A stretch of 64,000 nt of DNA from Calycina herbarum (GCA_001414485.1 LLEY01000069.1:124001-188000); one strand, 5' to 3'; shown: positions 23,201 through 33,972, numbered from the stretch's first letter. Numbers and translations are program-made. The notes: generated by a model not told the origin, from the letters alone.

Positions 23201-23746
23201 AATCATGATCCTAGCGGTGTTGGGTTCACAGAGATGGGCCCTTCGAAAGTGGTTGCTGCTCGTATGACTGCTCTCGCTGGATCGGCATATAAAGTTGTGA
23301 AACAAAGGGGGTTTGAATTGGATCACCGATCACTATTTGCTAGTTCAACGGCTAGCTACGATTTCATTATTCATATCTCTCCCTCCACCAAAGACCGGAA
23401 ACGCAAAGAAAGCTCGAAATCGAAATTCAAGAATTTGGAGGTGCAATCTGAAGTCGATCTGGAACAAATTGGCTATTCACCTATACCTCTTTACCTTGCT
23501 GAACTGAAGAAACTTTATACGAATAGTATTGTGTTCTTTTATAGTGAGGAGTCTGGTGCTGTTATTGGGGGATTGTGGAATCCACAATCGGTTGCAAGCA
23601 GACCATTGAAGGTCAGTGTTGCTTATGCTACGAGACCTAGTGGGAAAGAGGGGGAGGAGGATGTTGAGTTGGATAAATGTGCTATACTATCGGAAATCGC
23701 GAGGCTGGGTGGCGATATGGTTAGGGAGGTTGAGGTTCATAGATGA
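20295..23746 (+). CDS. utp22: Utp22/Nrap nucleolar protein, small-subunit processome
   Basis: Three exons: 20,295-20,636, 20,694-21,078 and 21,132-23,746, giving 1,113 residues, the usual size of fungal Utp22. The start is CACCATGTCT. The N-terminus is acidic and nuclear-like (SSKRRKLDHDSADDNSN). Family blocks seen include DIDQSAVYAGGLFKSNTFKIQVDYLLEE, LSGNDLHPIL, LRRRNFSGCVSQGGFGNFEWAA, FWGEKAELRRFKDGSILESLVW, SPTIRLMKMWFDSHMLSGHVS and DLEQIGYSPIPLYLAEL. The protein is built from tandem nucleotidyltransferase-like (PAP/OAS1) modules and acts with Rrp7 in the UTP-C module of the 90S pre-ribosome. Intron 1 (20,637-20,693) is 57 nt, a multiple of three without a stop, so it could be read through; its GTGAGT donor, CTAAC branch and CACAG acceptor mark it as an intron. 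Confidence 0.93.
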
Positions 23747-24392
23747 TGAGGTTGTCTGTGATTTGTGAATAATACCCAAAAAAAAATGTGGAGAAGGAGA
23801 TGGGATACCCAATGAGATGATATCATTTGTTCGTTCTTCGCTCTTCGCTTTCTTTTCATCTCCATTTTTCTTTCCTATTTGAAGTTGGTGTTGATCTCGA
23901 AAACGGGGTTGAAACTTGAAGAGCGGAGTTTCCGGAGATTCGGATTTAAATCTTTTCCTGTTTGGGATTAGTTTCTTCATCTATACATTTTCTATTTTTT
24001 TGGGCTGCGCTAGAGGAGTTAAGATCTTTGGAGCCGTTTATTACTCTCTTAGGATGGTTTCGGAGATACGGAGTTAATATATTTCCTATTTGGGTTGAGT
24101 TTTCTTATTTTTACTTGCTTGTTTTGGTTTGTGTTGGAGGAGTTAAGATGTTGAGAGCTGGGTTCCGGGTTCACCCCCCTTTGCAATTTATAAGGAGGTT
24201 GTCTTACTACCTTTTCCTTGATCCTTTCTGACATTATCTTGCCTCTTTCTGACTTTACCTTGCCTATAGTCTTTCCGATTTCAAATCTCTTTCTATAAAA
24301 GGACTTCGTCGTTGTTTTCTAATTCCAAATCCATCCCCTTTTTAACAAAGAAAAATAAAACTTCCTCATCACCTACCAAACTATCAATCACA
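23747..24392. other. Intergenic region between Utp22 and the NmrA-like gene
   Basis: T-rich sequence with two similar GGAGTTAAGATxTT motifs (near 24,015 and 24,137). It should contain the Utp22 terminator and the promoter of the next gene. The 5' leader at 24,300-24,392 is CT- and A-rich, as is common before fungal start codons. No gene was seen. Confidence 0.4.
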
Positions 24393-25432
24393 ATGACAAT
24401 CCTTCTCACAGGCGGCACAGGAACCACCTCCTCCCTCATCGCAAAACTCTGTCTCTCCTCCTCTACCCCCTTCCTCATAGCTTCACGAAAGGCACCCGAA
24501 ACTGCCGTCGGGGAGGGTGTACATGCCGTGAAATTCGATTGGGATGATCCCTCCACCTTCCCTGGTGTCTTCAACTATGAACTTCCAGGTGGCGAGAAGA
24601 TCGATACTGTCTATTTGGTTGCTCCTGTTACTGCGACGCCTGTTGATGTTGTGGGCCCTTTCATTGAGCTGGCGAGGGAGAGGGGGGTGAAGAAATTTGT
24701 GCTTTTTACTGGGAGTTCTTGTGAGAGGGGGGGATGGGGGCCGGGGAAGATTTGGGATTTTTTGGAGGAGGGGAAGAAAGAGGGGGAGGTGGGGTTTGTG
24801 GTTAGAGCTACTTGGTTCATGGGTTTGTTTTTCTGCCTCTTTTTTCGCTTATCTCCTTCCTCGCTCGCCCATGCTACTCACTCTTGCTTTAAAGAATTTT
24901 CGCCTCTGAAAGTCTAGACTAACTGACATCATATAGATAATTTCCTCAACTGGCAACACGGTGTAACGATCAAAAACGAGAATGCAATCTACTCCGCCTG
25001 TGGGGATGGTATAATCCCATTTGTTAGCGCAAGTGACATCGCAAAGATGGCCTTTGAGATCCTCACCAAACCTGGACCATGGAAAAGTGACTATAGGGTG
25101 CTTGGGAGCGAGCAGTTGACGTTCGATCAAGTAAGTCAACTTACCCCCTCTTTACACCACAAATTTCACAATCTAACTACATCTAGGTCGCACAAACCTT
25201 AAGCCAAACCCTAGGCAGAGATATCAAACACATCAGGGTTTCAGAAGAGGAATGTCGTGATAGATATGTTAAATTTGGCATGCCGGCCCAGACTGCCGAT
25301 TTCTTGGCTATGATTGAAGTTAGCACTGCTGGTGGGAGTGAGGCGTTTGAGGGGAATGATTTTGAGATCGTTACGGGTGGGAAGCCGCAGAGCTTTGGGG
25401 AGTGGGTTGAGGGGAACAAAGGGGGGTTTTGA
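24393..25432 (+). CDS. NmrA-like / ergot alkaloid reductase-like NAD(P)-binding protein
   Basis: Three exons: 24,393-24,822, 24,937-25,130 and 25,187-25,432; introns 114 and 56 nt, the second with a CTAAC branch; 289 residues. It begins MTILLTGGTGTTSSLIAKL, a Rossmann GxxGxxG dinucleotide site at the very N-terminus, followed by KIDTVYLVAPVTATPVD, FVLFTGSS, VVRATWFMDNF (across the first splice junction) and a VSASDIAKMA segment. The size and order fit atypical short-chain reductases of the NmrA-like group, which includes EasG-type enzymes of ergot alkaloid pathways. There is no backbone gene for such a pathway here, so the substrate is unknown. The CACAATG start context is good. The first donor (GGTTTGT) is weak but gives the only continuous family sequence. 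Confidence 0.83.
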
Positions 25433-26071
25433 ATGGCGTTGGGATGAGAGTGAGAAGTTGGAGAGTGGTTGAGAGATGGACGTTGGAGTGGGGACTGGAA
25501 AGTGAGCCAGATGGTTTTGTTAGAGTCCGATCGAAAATAAAACCAGAGATAATTTCGAGATGATATTCGAGAGAACTGGTGCGAGAGAACGAGAAATAAA
25601 CCCGAGAATTCAAGAATAAATCCGGGAGAAGTATCTCCGAATACGTAATATCTCTAAGTGGTCTGATATCTCCGAGCAAAGCAATATGATATTTCAGAGT
25701 GAAATCCGGAAGTAAACCATATCCAAATCCTAGATATAAATCCGAGAAATAAAATCGAGATGAATTCCGAGAAAGAAATCCGAGAGAACAATAGAGAAGA
25801 ATAACCGAGAGAATATTATCCGAAAATATGTCCGAAGGGAATAAATCCGCAAATAAAACCGCTGTCCAGAATTGCCAACTCGAATAAATCAACGTAGTCG
25901 CATTAGAACCTTTCAACACTCTCGGAAAAGATAGTTGAGCATCTTGCGCTTTTACGCTCATTTTTATTTCATTTTTACAATTTTTGTTTGTTAAGTTATC
26001 ACGTTGTAAATTTAGTAGGCCACTAATTATGATTCCACATTAAAGTGCGTAAGTTCAGTTAACACTATGCT
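25433..26071. other. Intergenic region with a degenerate short-unit repeat
   Basis: Lies downstream of the NmrA-like gene and of the decayed regulator, whose 3' ends converge here. From about 25,520 to 25,870 it is a degenerate array in which variants of AATCCGAGAAATAAA recur every 10-20 bases. The long minus-strand frame through it (to 25,961) is composed only of repeat translation and is not supported as a gene. Confidence 0.6.
25520..25870. repeat. Degenerate (AAATCCGAGA)-type repeat array
   Basis: At least a dozen imperfect copies of a CCGAGA or CCGAAA core separated by A-rich spacers (for example AATAAACCCGAGAATTC, AATCCGAGAAATAAA, GAATTCCGAGAAAGAAATC). The unit length is not constant, so it looks like an old, mutated minisatellite. 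It is strongly purine-biased on the plus strand. Confidence 0.6.
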
Positions 26072-28351
26072 CTAGAATACCCAAAAAAGAATTGGAAAAA
26101 CACTAGGACCAAGTAGATCCAGATCCCTTATCTCCAAACTCATATCCAACGTCCAGTCAAATTCTCCTTCTCCTGTAGTCGGAGGGTCTTGGCCAAATGA
26201 AGCCGTACTATCTTCTGGATTCCTAGCTAATCTCAGTCTTTCCCAGCAACTTTCCAACACATCAACAGCTCGGGTTGAAGCTTGGGTTGCACTTCATCAT
26301 GTTTCAACGTTTCGATCGCCTTTTACCATGAAGTCAAGTAAGGTACAGATTCGAGATCTACGCTGGTGTCGGGTCGTAGGACTGCTGCTAAAAGGATACT
26401 AGCTGCTGCATAAGAGACTATGAAGGTCAGTATGGGGAATTTGGAAAGTACAAATAGATCATACAGTAGACGGAATGCCAGTTGGAGCTTTGGTGAGAAC
26501 TTATCTAGCGGTGGACCTAGGCGGTGGACCTATCTTCTCCACCACGGAGTGAACTGCATCAAGAAGCCAGGGTCGAAGAATAAGTAATCGGACATATAAA
26601 ATCCTGGTGACATTAGCCTCATTACATAGACCTATGAAATAGGGGAATCTACGAACCTACAGTTTAATGTTGTCGTTTGTACTCGAAAACATTTCTCTAA
26701 CTGTCTAGCATTGTCATGTGAACTCCCCGGCAGCTTTAAGTGTGTCGGAATGTTTCCAAGTAATCTAGTTGGGAGTTTAGCATCAATGTGTCGGTTAGTG
26801 AATCCCGTATCCGACGAAGCTTAGACAGTTGATAAAACATTATCAAGAATATTGAAAAGCTGGATGGAATTTTAAGGAAACAGTCAGCGGCTGAGAACGT
26901 TTTGGAGAAATTCATCGTGAATTATTTGAGGCATTTTGACGTTCCAAGTTTTGGGTAGGTTACCGGTCGTCCGAAAAGTCGTCGCTGTCATCCTGCAAGA
27001 TATTGACTGTTGTTCAAAAGCGGCTCAGACACGCGATGGACTGTGACCATGGATGCGTAAAGAGCTGCAGCTCTCGTTGTTCCAAGTAATTATTCCAAAA
27101 GTTTAGAAGAATTATGAATATTTACCCAGATACTTTAAGACAACCAGATTCAATGCATGAGAAGCGCTGGAATGACGAGAGCATTCACTGCGGCTTTCAC
27201 TGCCCATCTCGGGCCGGGGGGGGGAGGTGACAAACATATCAAGAATAACGCAGCAATACCATATTCTCCTTCGTATTTCTCGTTGAAGCTGGGATTCCTT
27301 GCGATGAACAAAAGTCGTCTCTCGGTGCATACCGAGACCTTGAACGATACGGATCCCCGTACCCACCATATCCCTGCATCGATTCGCGTATGATATGGAG
27401 TGGATGTTGCAGTAACGATAAATAATTGAACATGTGAATGGGTGGGGTGGTCTATTGCATCAACAGCGATCAATGTCCGAGAGCTTTCGTAGAATGCAGT
27501 TGCGGATGAAGTGCGCTGTGCCAAAACAACCTTTTGACGAGTATGATATAGAGAACCAAGGGAGAATGCGATGTTCAAGAATGCGTGGAAAAGATTTTTT
27601 TCGAGCCCAGAATTTTCGCTTCCAGCTTGGCGAAGATGGTCGTATGAACTTTGGATACTTGCTTGATATAGTATTGGAAACATTAGTTGGATGGTATCCC
27701 AGAGGCTTTCCATTAACGCCGTCGATACTTCTGAGCTTGAGAGGCGAAATCCATCTTCGTCCTGAGAACGAGGTTGAGCAGTTTTTGGCCGCAACAGATG
27801 CAACTTGGTTGATAAAAGCCTCGTTGGAGGAATCTACGTGAAGTGACGTGAAGTGACGTGAAGTGACTCGTTGAAGGGTACAGTCTCTGGGATTTCTGGG
27901 CAAGGATTGGTTATAGGTACGAGATGGTGTGGAGGGGTTGTGCGAGTAGTGCTTGCAGCATAAGCTGAGTTTATCCGGCTCTGCTCGAGCAATCTCGAGC
28001 TGGGATTGAACTAGACGGGATTTCAGCAAATATTCAACTACCATGGTAATTCTAAAATGGCGTACGAGGTCGACTTTGACGATTTTTTTTTCATACTCAC
28101 AGCACTCCACGTTTCCGGCAAGACCGGCACCTTGGGCGATCTCCATTACAACGCGTTTTACAGCTTCGGCAATGACTGCAGGCAAGTAGAGTCTTACGTC
28201 GCTTCTGGGGCAATATGTTCATGGGTGGCAGTTCGTTGGTAAAGCACAACGAGTGGGGATGGGATTTGTCGTTCAGAAGTGGAGACCCGAAAATAAGAGG
28301 GCCGGGAAACCCCTCTTTCTTAGAAATCTCTGACTGATCATAAATCTTCAA
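26072..28351 (-). pseudogene. Zn2Cys6 transcription factor, decayed
   Basis: Minus-strand remains of a binuclear zinc cluster regulator. The cluster (28,097-28,210) reads CSHCRSCKTRCNGDRPRCRSC and has five of six ligands. The frame then stops (TGA at 28,097-28,099), while the sixth Cys continues in another frame as CEYEKK, so a small indel splits the zinc cluster. Farther on, fungal-specific regulator domain sequence appears in shifting frames: ALMESLWDTIQLMFPILYQA (from 27,710), then GTGIRIVQGLGMHRETT (27,310-27,360), then RRRIWYCCVILDMF. A C-terminal part follows with YAAASILLAAVLRP and TSW-stop-KAIETLKH, where TAA at 26,323-26,325 stands at a probable Gln codon. A 10-bp triplication (27,838-27,867) and a C/G run (27,216-27,224) lie near frame changes. 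A GTGAGT after the zinc cluster could be an intron donor, but that would not repair the later breaks. Confidence 0.8.
27838..27867. repeat. Three tandem copies of a 10-bp unit
   Basis: GTGAAGTGAC is repeated exactly three times. It sits inside the decayed regulator gene. Because the unit is not a multiple of three, each added copy shifts the reading frame, so slippage here is a likely inactivating event. Confidence 0.85.
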
Positions 28352-28387
28352 GACCTTCTATAAAGGTACAGTATCTGTAATTAAGAA

Positions 28388-29296
28388 ATGACGATCCCAT
28401 ACTTCGAAATATCGTCATCCATCGACGCATTTCCAAAACCCCTGTCAACATTCAACCGAGCTGTCACAATGCCACAATTTCAAGTTAAAGGGGCAAATCT
28501 TTATTACGAAACTTTTGGAAATGGACCACTCCTACTCATGATACCCGGTGCAAACGGTAACGGAGCAGTATATCACGACGCGGCCAAATATCTTTCAAGT
28601 AAATTCACGGTCGTCTGCTGGGACAGAAGAGGATATTCTCAAAGTCAGCTCAGTGGTGAACAAAACTTCACAGATCGTCTCTCAGTCGACGCTGACGATG
28701 CTTCTGCCCTGATCAAACACTTGAGTGACGAGCCCGCTTTCGTTTTTGGGACTTCATCCGGGGCGATTGTGGGCACGCAGTTACTCATCCGTCACCCAAA
28801 GAAGATACGTGCACTTGTTGCCCACGAGCCACCATCATTTGCACTATTACCCACGGAACACCGGGAAAAGGCTTCTGGATTCATTGATCACATTTACAAC
28901 TTGTATCGCACCAAGGGGGCTCACGCCGCCATGGAAACCTTCTCAACACAGCTTTTTCCAGTGGGCGAAGAAAGGCAAAAGATGTATCATTGTATGGACA
29001 CTACCCGCGGGCACGAAATCCGGGCAAACTCGATGTACTGGTTTGAGTTTGAGCTGAGGCAATACACCAGCACTATACAAGATTTAGAGACTATAGTGGC
29101 GGAGAAAGAGAAGTACATCCCGGCTGCTGGACTTACTTCTGGCGATGGACCGGGAGTTGGACCTGTTGCTTTGTTGGCTGGAATGGTTGGAAAGGAGATT
29201 GTGAGACTTCCTGGGGGTCATGTACCATATATGATTGAGCCAGAGACCTTCTCTTTTGCACTGTCAAACTTGCTCGAGAAAGTAATTGCGGATTAG
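28388..29296 (+). CDS. Alpha/beta hydrolase fold protein
   Basis: 302 residues from the first ATG, no intron. An internal ATG at 28,469 (MPQFQVKGANLYYE) would give 275 residues and matches where related proteins usually begin; the first 27 residues may be a leader or untranslated. Motifs: LLLMIPGANGNG (oxyanion region), VVCWDRRGYSQS, nucleophile elbow GTSSG with Ser 123, and GGHVPYM with His 278. The acid residue is not certain. The family includes esterases, epoxide hydrolases and haloperoxidase-like enzymes. It is divergent from the decayed Zn2Cys6 regulator, with only about 36-165 bp between them depending on start sites, an arrangement often seen for a regulator and its target. The frame is intact. 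Confidence 0.85.
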   Translation: MTIPYFEISSSIDAFPKPLSTFNRAVTMPQFQVKGANLYYETFGNGPLLLMIPGANGNGAVYHDAAKYLSSKFTVVCWDRRGYSQSQLSGEQNFTDRLSVDADDASALIKHLSDEPAFVFGTSSGAIVGTQLLIRHPKKIRALVAHEPPSFALLPTEHREKASGFIDHIYNLYRTKGAHAAMETFSTQLFPVGEERQKMYHCMDTTRGHEIRANSMYWFEFELRQYTSTIQDLETIVAEKEKYIPAAGLTSGDGPGVGPVALLAGMVGKEIVRLPGGHVPYMIEPETFSFALSNLLEKVIAD

Positions 29297-30211
29297 GGTT
29301 TTAGACAAGTGACTTGTTACGGCCCAAATCATCGTTTTTTGTTCACCTATGAAATATTATTGTGCCAGGGATCCCGGACAATTGAGGTTGATTTGTTGTA
29401 GAAGCTTTAGAATAATAAATCGGAGCAAAAGTTAATCATCCAAAACCATTCGAACAATTGATTTGATTGTTCAAGCCTTTTTAGAAAAATTACATTTTGA
29501 GTAGGTGAGACTCTTGACACTATTAGATGATTTCGTGTGTCATGTCTTTCTCAAATGTTCTAAGAAATATATTGTCGTTTAATTTGAGTTTATGAAAGGC
29601 AAGTCCTTTGAGCAGTGATTTGTTTTTAAACACAAGCGTACTGGTTATCTTTCCCATCAATTAACTCGCAATAGTTCAGCTTTACCTAACGACACTCATA
29701 CTTCCTCGCTGATTTTCGTTGGGTCTTCTGCTTTTCTAAGCATTGTGCGTTCCGATTTCCACGTCATCCATTCCACGAGAACTGTGGTGCAACCTCAGGG
29801 GTATCTTTTATACGCCTTAATATTGGCAAGCTTTTTAATTATGCATTGCCCCACATTCAGTCCTATGCGATCTAATTATTAAGTCGTAATTTTGAAAAGT
29901 AGAGGGTAAATCGCCCAGCGGCTCACCACTTTTCTTTAGGCGTTCCGTGGAGTTGCTTAATTTTTGCGTGTGATACTTGGAATCTTACAGGATTTGGAAT
30001 CAAGCTTCCTATAATTAGTTATGTAATCTGAACTTGGGCTTTGATGAAGATCAATTTCCAAAACCAACGACTTTTGCGGAATGAGAATATGTATAAATTG
30101 CTTTTCACCTCCGCCGAAATCCCAAGCAACCTTCACAAACCAAGACCCAGTTGTGAACCTCTACTCCAATCAGCAAAGTCAACACTTCGCCCATTTTCAA
30201 CTATCTTCAAA
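29297..30211. other. Intergenic region upstream of the MDR gene
   Basis: About 0.9 kb of normal composition between the hydrolase stop and the likely start of the next gene. A frame in phase with the MDR gene extends back to 30,041, but its translation (MMKINFQNQRLL...) is unlike a dehydrogenase and is probably 5' leader. No RNA gene or repeat was seen. Confidence 0.4.
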
Positions 30212-31198
30212 ATGAAAGCTATCGTCCTTTCAAACCCTGGAAAGCCTTCTCAATACAGCTTCGAACAAATTCCAAAACCCACGCCACTACCCGGTCACGT
30301 TACAATCGCAATCAAGGCCTTTGGTTTGAACCATGCCGAAATTCACATGCGACGCGGGGAATGGGCAGAAACACATGCAATATCTGGTATTGAATGTGTT
30401 GGAATCGTGACTGCCTGTCCAAACAACGAATTTCCCATCGGTGCTAAGGTAGCTGCCCTTATGGGTGGCCTGGGACGAACTATCGCCGGGAGCTATGCAG
30501 AATACACGCGTGTTTCTGCTAGAAATGTTGCTTTGATAGAAAGTAATCTGAGTTGGGAGAAGCTTGCTGTTATCCCGGAGAGTTATGCCACGGCTTGGAC
30601 TTGTTTATTTCGAAATTTGGAATTGAAAAGGGGAGAGACACTTCTCATAAGAGGAGGAACAAGCGCATTTGGCCTCGCAGCTATCAATCTTGCAGTGGAA
30701 GCAGGATCCAAGGTTATCGCCACGACTAGAAAATTGGATCGCGAAAAACAGCTCCTTGACCTGGGAGTCGATCGAGTCGAATTGGAGACACCCTCTCTTG
30801 CGTCCAAATTACACGGGAAAGGAACCATCGAGAAAGTCCTCAATCTAGTAGGAAACAGCGTTCTCCTTGATTCCATGCACATCCCCATACGTGGTGGAAG
30901 GGTATGTCTAGCTGGGTTTCTTGGTGGTCTCGATCCGATTTTGGACTTCAACCCTCTCGCTCAGCTACTCAGTGGCGTCCACTTTAGCTTTTTTGGTAGC
31001 TTCCATATTGGGACTCCTGGATTTCCGTTATCGGATGTTCCCCTACAGAAGATTGCCAGAGATGTAGAGATTGAAAAGTATGTTGCCAAACCAGTGAAGG
31101 TTTTTGAGTTTGAGGAGATTGATGAGGCGCATAAGGTTTTGGAGGAAGGAGTTGGGGGAAAGATTGTTGTGAGGGGTGTTGGGAGAGTTTCGGAATGA
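30212..31198 (+). CDS. Zinc-type (MDR superfamily) alcohol dehydrogenase / quinone oxidoreductase-like
   Basis: 328 residues from the ATG at 30,212 (MKAIVLSNPGKPSQYSFEQ), which fits the family start; an upstream in-frame ATG at 30,041 would add 57 residues. An N-terminal GroES-like domain (IKAFGLNHAEIHMRRGEW) is followed by ISGIECVGIV and a Rossmann domain with LLIRGGTSAFGLAAINLA for NADPH. The typical structural-zinc Cys cluster is missing, so it belongs to the zinc-free quinone oxidoreductase side of the MDR family. The reaction would be NADPH-dependent reduction of a quinone or enone; the substrate is unknown. No intron. Confidence 0.87.
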   Translation: MKAIVLSNPGKPSQYSFEQIPKPTPLPGHVTIAIKAFGLNHAEIHMRRGEWAETHAISGIECVGIVTACPNNEFPIGAKVAALMGGLGRTIAGSYAEYTRVSARNVALIESNLSWEKLAVIPESYATAWTCLFRNLELKRGETLLIRGGTSAFGLAAINLAVEAGSKVIATTRKLDREKQLLDLGVDRVELETPSLASKLHGKGTIEKVLNLVGNSVLLDSMHIPIRGGRVCLAGFLGGLDPILDFNPLAQLLSGVHFSFFGSFHIGTPGFPLSDVPLQKIARDVEIEKYVAKPVKVFEFEEIDEAHKVLEEGVGGKIVVRGVGRVSE

Positions 31199-32360
31199 CT
31201 TAACTTCCAATTCAAAATTGAAGTCTTACATTATTGAAAGACTCTCTTTATTAGAATTTGAAACAGACTAGACCACCTTCCGCTTTGCCTCGCTTAACAC
31301 AAGTGAAAGTTGGGGATGAGACAACGATGAGGTGGGGAGGGGCGTAGTGCTGCATCCCCCCCTCTACTATGTTTCCATCATATCATCATCTTCTGAGGCT
31401 AGACTTATATTTTTCAATTACGCTCTTGTATGATTCCACTTTTGATGTAAGACTTATAGATACAATTTGCAAAAGAAATATGCATGCTTCTCTTTAAATC
31501 CGACTATTTCGGGAGATGTCTATATTGTTTCCACAGTACAAGTATTGCTACCTCCACATATTCAGTCGACTACTCCCTCGTTCCGATCGCGATCTTTCTC
31601 CCAGCCTCTTATTATTGAGTCTTGGAACTTTTACCCAAATGGCTCGCTTAAATGCGGGGTATAGGAGCCCCTTCCCCTTGCCCAATCATACTACGAGTTG
31701 CTTGCCATATCTGACTTATGACCCAGAACAATCTCCCACACAATTTATTGGTGTAGTAAGATCTTACTATCGCATGTCTTATGTTCACTGTCATTGGCTG
31801 CTTAAACTCACCGTACTTCTGTTGTGTAACCCTCCATAACAGAAGGTGCTTGAGTCCCATCCCAAACAAAAACCCATGCCTCTGGCAACTTCCGTCGGGT
31901 AGTTCTTGTGTATTCAAGCATGATTAAATCTCAGATAGCAGCTATCCTTTTCTTCATAATCACGGAGAGGTATTCGAAGGCATGCATATAGAAGCTCCGC
32001 CCCTTTTGTGATTATGGTTCAAGCTCACTATTGAAATATAGAAGTATTCAAATCTTTCGCATGGAGAATTTCCTGGGGATGCATCGATTCGTTCCGGTCC
32101 GCAGCTGCTGTGTTACACAATTCTTCGGTGCTTTTTCTATACAGAATTTATCCCGTCCACGAATGAGAAATCTTTGCCAAGATCTTGGTATTGATCTCTC
32201 ATCTTAAACCTAGCAAAGGGCTGCTTATTTAAAAATTGGCCTCATGTCATAAGCGAGGTATACAACTCCCTCATAGCATGAGGGACACATAAATAACATC
32301 GTACGAATCCCTGCATATCGCCAAAGAATATTGATAAACTTCATCAAGGCAATTTTCAAT
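31199..32360. other. 1.2-kb interval without a supported gene
   Basis: Normal composition. A minus-strand segment near 31,830-31,920 reads RKLPEAWVFVWDGTQ in one frame, which looks protein-like, but the frame is short, lacks a start and I cannot place it in a family. The last 150 bp should hold the tyrosinase promoter. Confidence 0.35.
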
Positions 32361-33972
32361 ATGAGAGTTTCTCTGGTAATTCTTTCTTCCTCCCTACTTC
32401 TATTCAAGTTTGTGCTTGGAGTAGCAACTGATACTTCGTCTCCCACGAACCCCGGTACACAAGACATCCAAAGAAAAATTGATGAACTCCAAAACCAAGC
32501 TCTTCAAAAGATCTTGGCGGGGTTAGATGCCGACGAGGGAGCAGCCAAAGCAGCTGGTAAAAAGCCAAATTGCACTCGTAAATTGCTTCGTCGTCGAGTT
32601 GAATTGTGAGTTGCATGATAACATTGAACTCCACGTACTGACATTCCTGTAGCGGCTCAATGAGGAAGGAAGAACGAAAGGCTTATACCGACGCTGTTAC
32701 TTGTTTGCAAAAGACCAAATCAAAAACGCCGGAGGCCGTTGCTCCAGGTGCTAGAGGCAGGGTGAGTTTTGAGTATGAAGTTGTGCTATACTCGAGGCTG
32801 ATTGGTTTTAGAATGACGACTTTACAGTAACGCACATCTTAGTATGCTAACCAAGTCTCTTTTCCAATCAATTCCTATCAACGAAACCACACCTAAAAGA
32901 CGAGGAGCGCCTTTTAACAATCTAACAGCAAACTCCCTTCGTCCACTTCAATGCCAAATTCCTTCCCTGGCACCGCTACTTCATCCACATCTATGGAGAA
33001 GCCCTACGCAACGATTGTAACTACCACGGACCGATTCCTTACTGGGACTGGCCCAAATATGCCGACGCACCCCAAGATTCTCTTCTCTTCAACGGCGATG
33101 ACTACTCTATGGGAAGCAACGGAGCATGGGACCCAAACTTTCCTATAATAACCGTTCCGAACGCCGACGATATTCCACGCGGACTTGGGGGTGGATGTGT
33201 GACCAAGGGGCCATTCAAAGACATGGTGGTTACACTTGGTCCTCTCACACTTCCAAATCCCGGACCGGGGGGAGGCTTGGGATATAATCCGAGGTGTATG
33301 AAGAGAGATGTTGGGCCTATTTTTGCCAAGAGATGGTCGAATTGGACGTCTGTTTTAGGTTTGTTGTTTCTTCATTGTTTTGGATGACTGAGTACTTACA
33401 CAATCTTACGCAGAAACATTTCAATGGCAAGATATTGGAACTTACCAAGATTTTCTTCAAGGTGTTGGGACGAAAGCTGGGGGTGTTCATGGTGGAGGGT
33501 AAGTTTGTAGACTTAAAATCATTCCTGGGCTTCTCTCGCTAAATTTACCTCAAGTCACTTTACGATAAGTGGTGATCCAGGTGGAGATCTCTTGTACGTT
33601 CCACCTACAGTTGAAATATCATGATAGGCAGCTACCGCTAACACTTCAATCATAGCGTGAGCACCGGAGACCCAGCATTTTATTTACATCATGCACAGAT
33701 AGATCGCTTATGGACCATATGGTTTGTTTCCAAACTCATCTCGAATCAATCACCTTCAATTGGACACAGCTGATTCAAATTACAGGCAAGCACTTGATCC
33801 TGAAAATCGACAGTACAAGATCAACGGAACAAATACTATGTTCAACGATCCACCTTCGGAGTTTACTAAACTTGGGGACTTCATGGATGTCGGGTACGCG
33901 GGTGGGGATAATATTACAATTTATGATGTGATGAGTACGGTGAGGGGTCCATTTTGTTACGTATATGTATGA
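32361..33972 (+). CDS. Secreted tyrosinase (type-3 copper oxidase)
   Basis: Eight exons: 32,361-32,605, 32,653-32,761, 32,812-32,841 (30-nt micro-exon), 32,929-33,358, 33,414-33,498, 33,555-33,593, 33,656-33,721 and 33,786-33,972; 396 residues. A signal peptide (MRVSLVILSSSLLLFKFVLG) comes first. CuA ligands: H126 (DDFTVTHIL), H134 (FVHFNAKF) and H143 (FLPWHRYF). CuB ligands: H297 and H301 (VHGGGHF) and one of H324/H325 (FYLHHAQIDRLW). PIPYWDWPKYA and the closing GPFCYVY are family hallmarks. All exon phases agree. It is short, lacking the C-terminal lid domain of full fungal tyrosinases, like the small secreted tyrosinases found in secondary-metabolism contexts. The reaction is oxidation of phenols and diphenols to quinones. 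Copper ligands are complete, so it is probably active. Confidence 0.88.

Noticed and set aside
25371..25961. 196-codon minus-strand frame
   Set aside because: Most of it is translation of the degenerate CCGAGA array and the antisense end of the NmrA-like gene.
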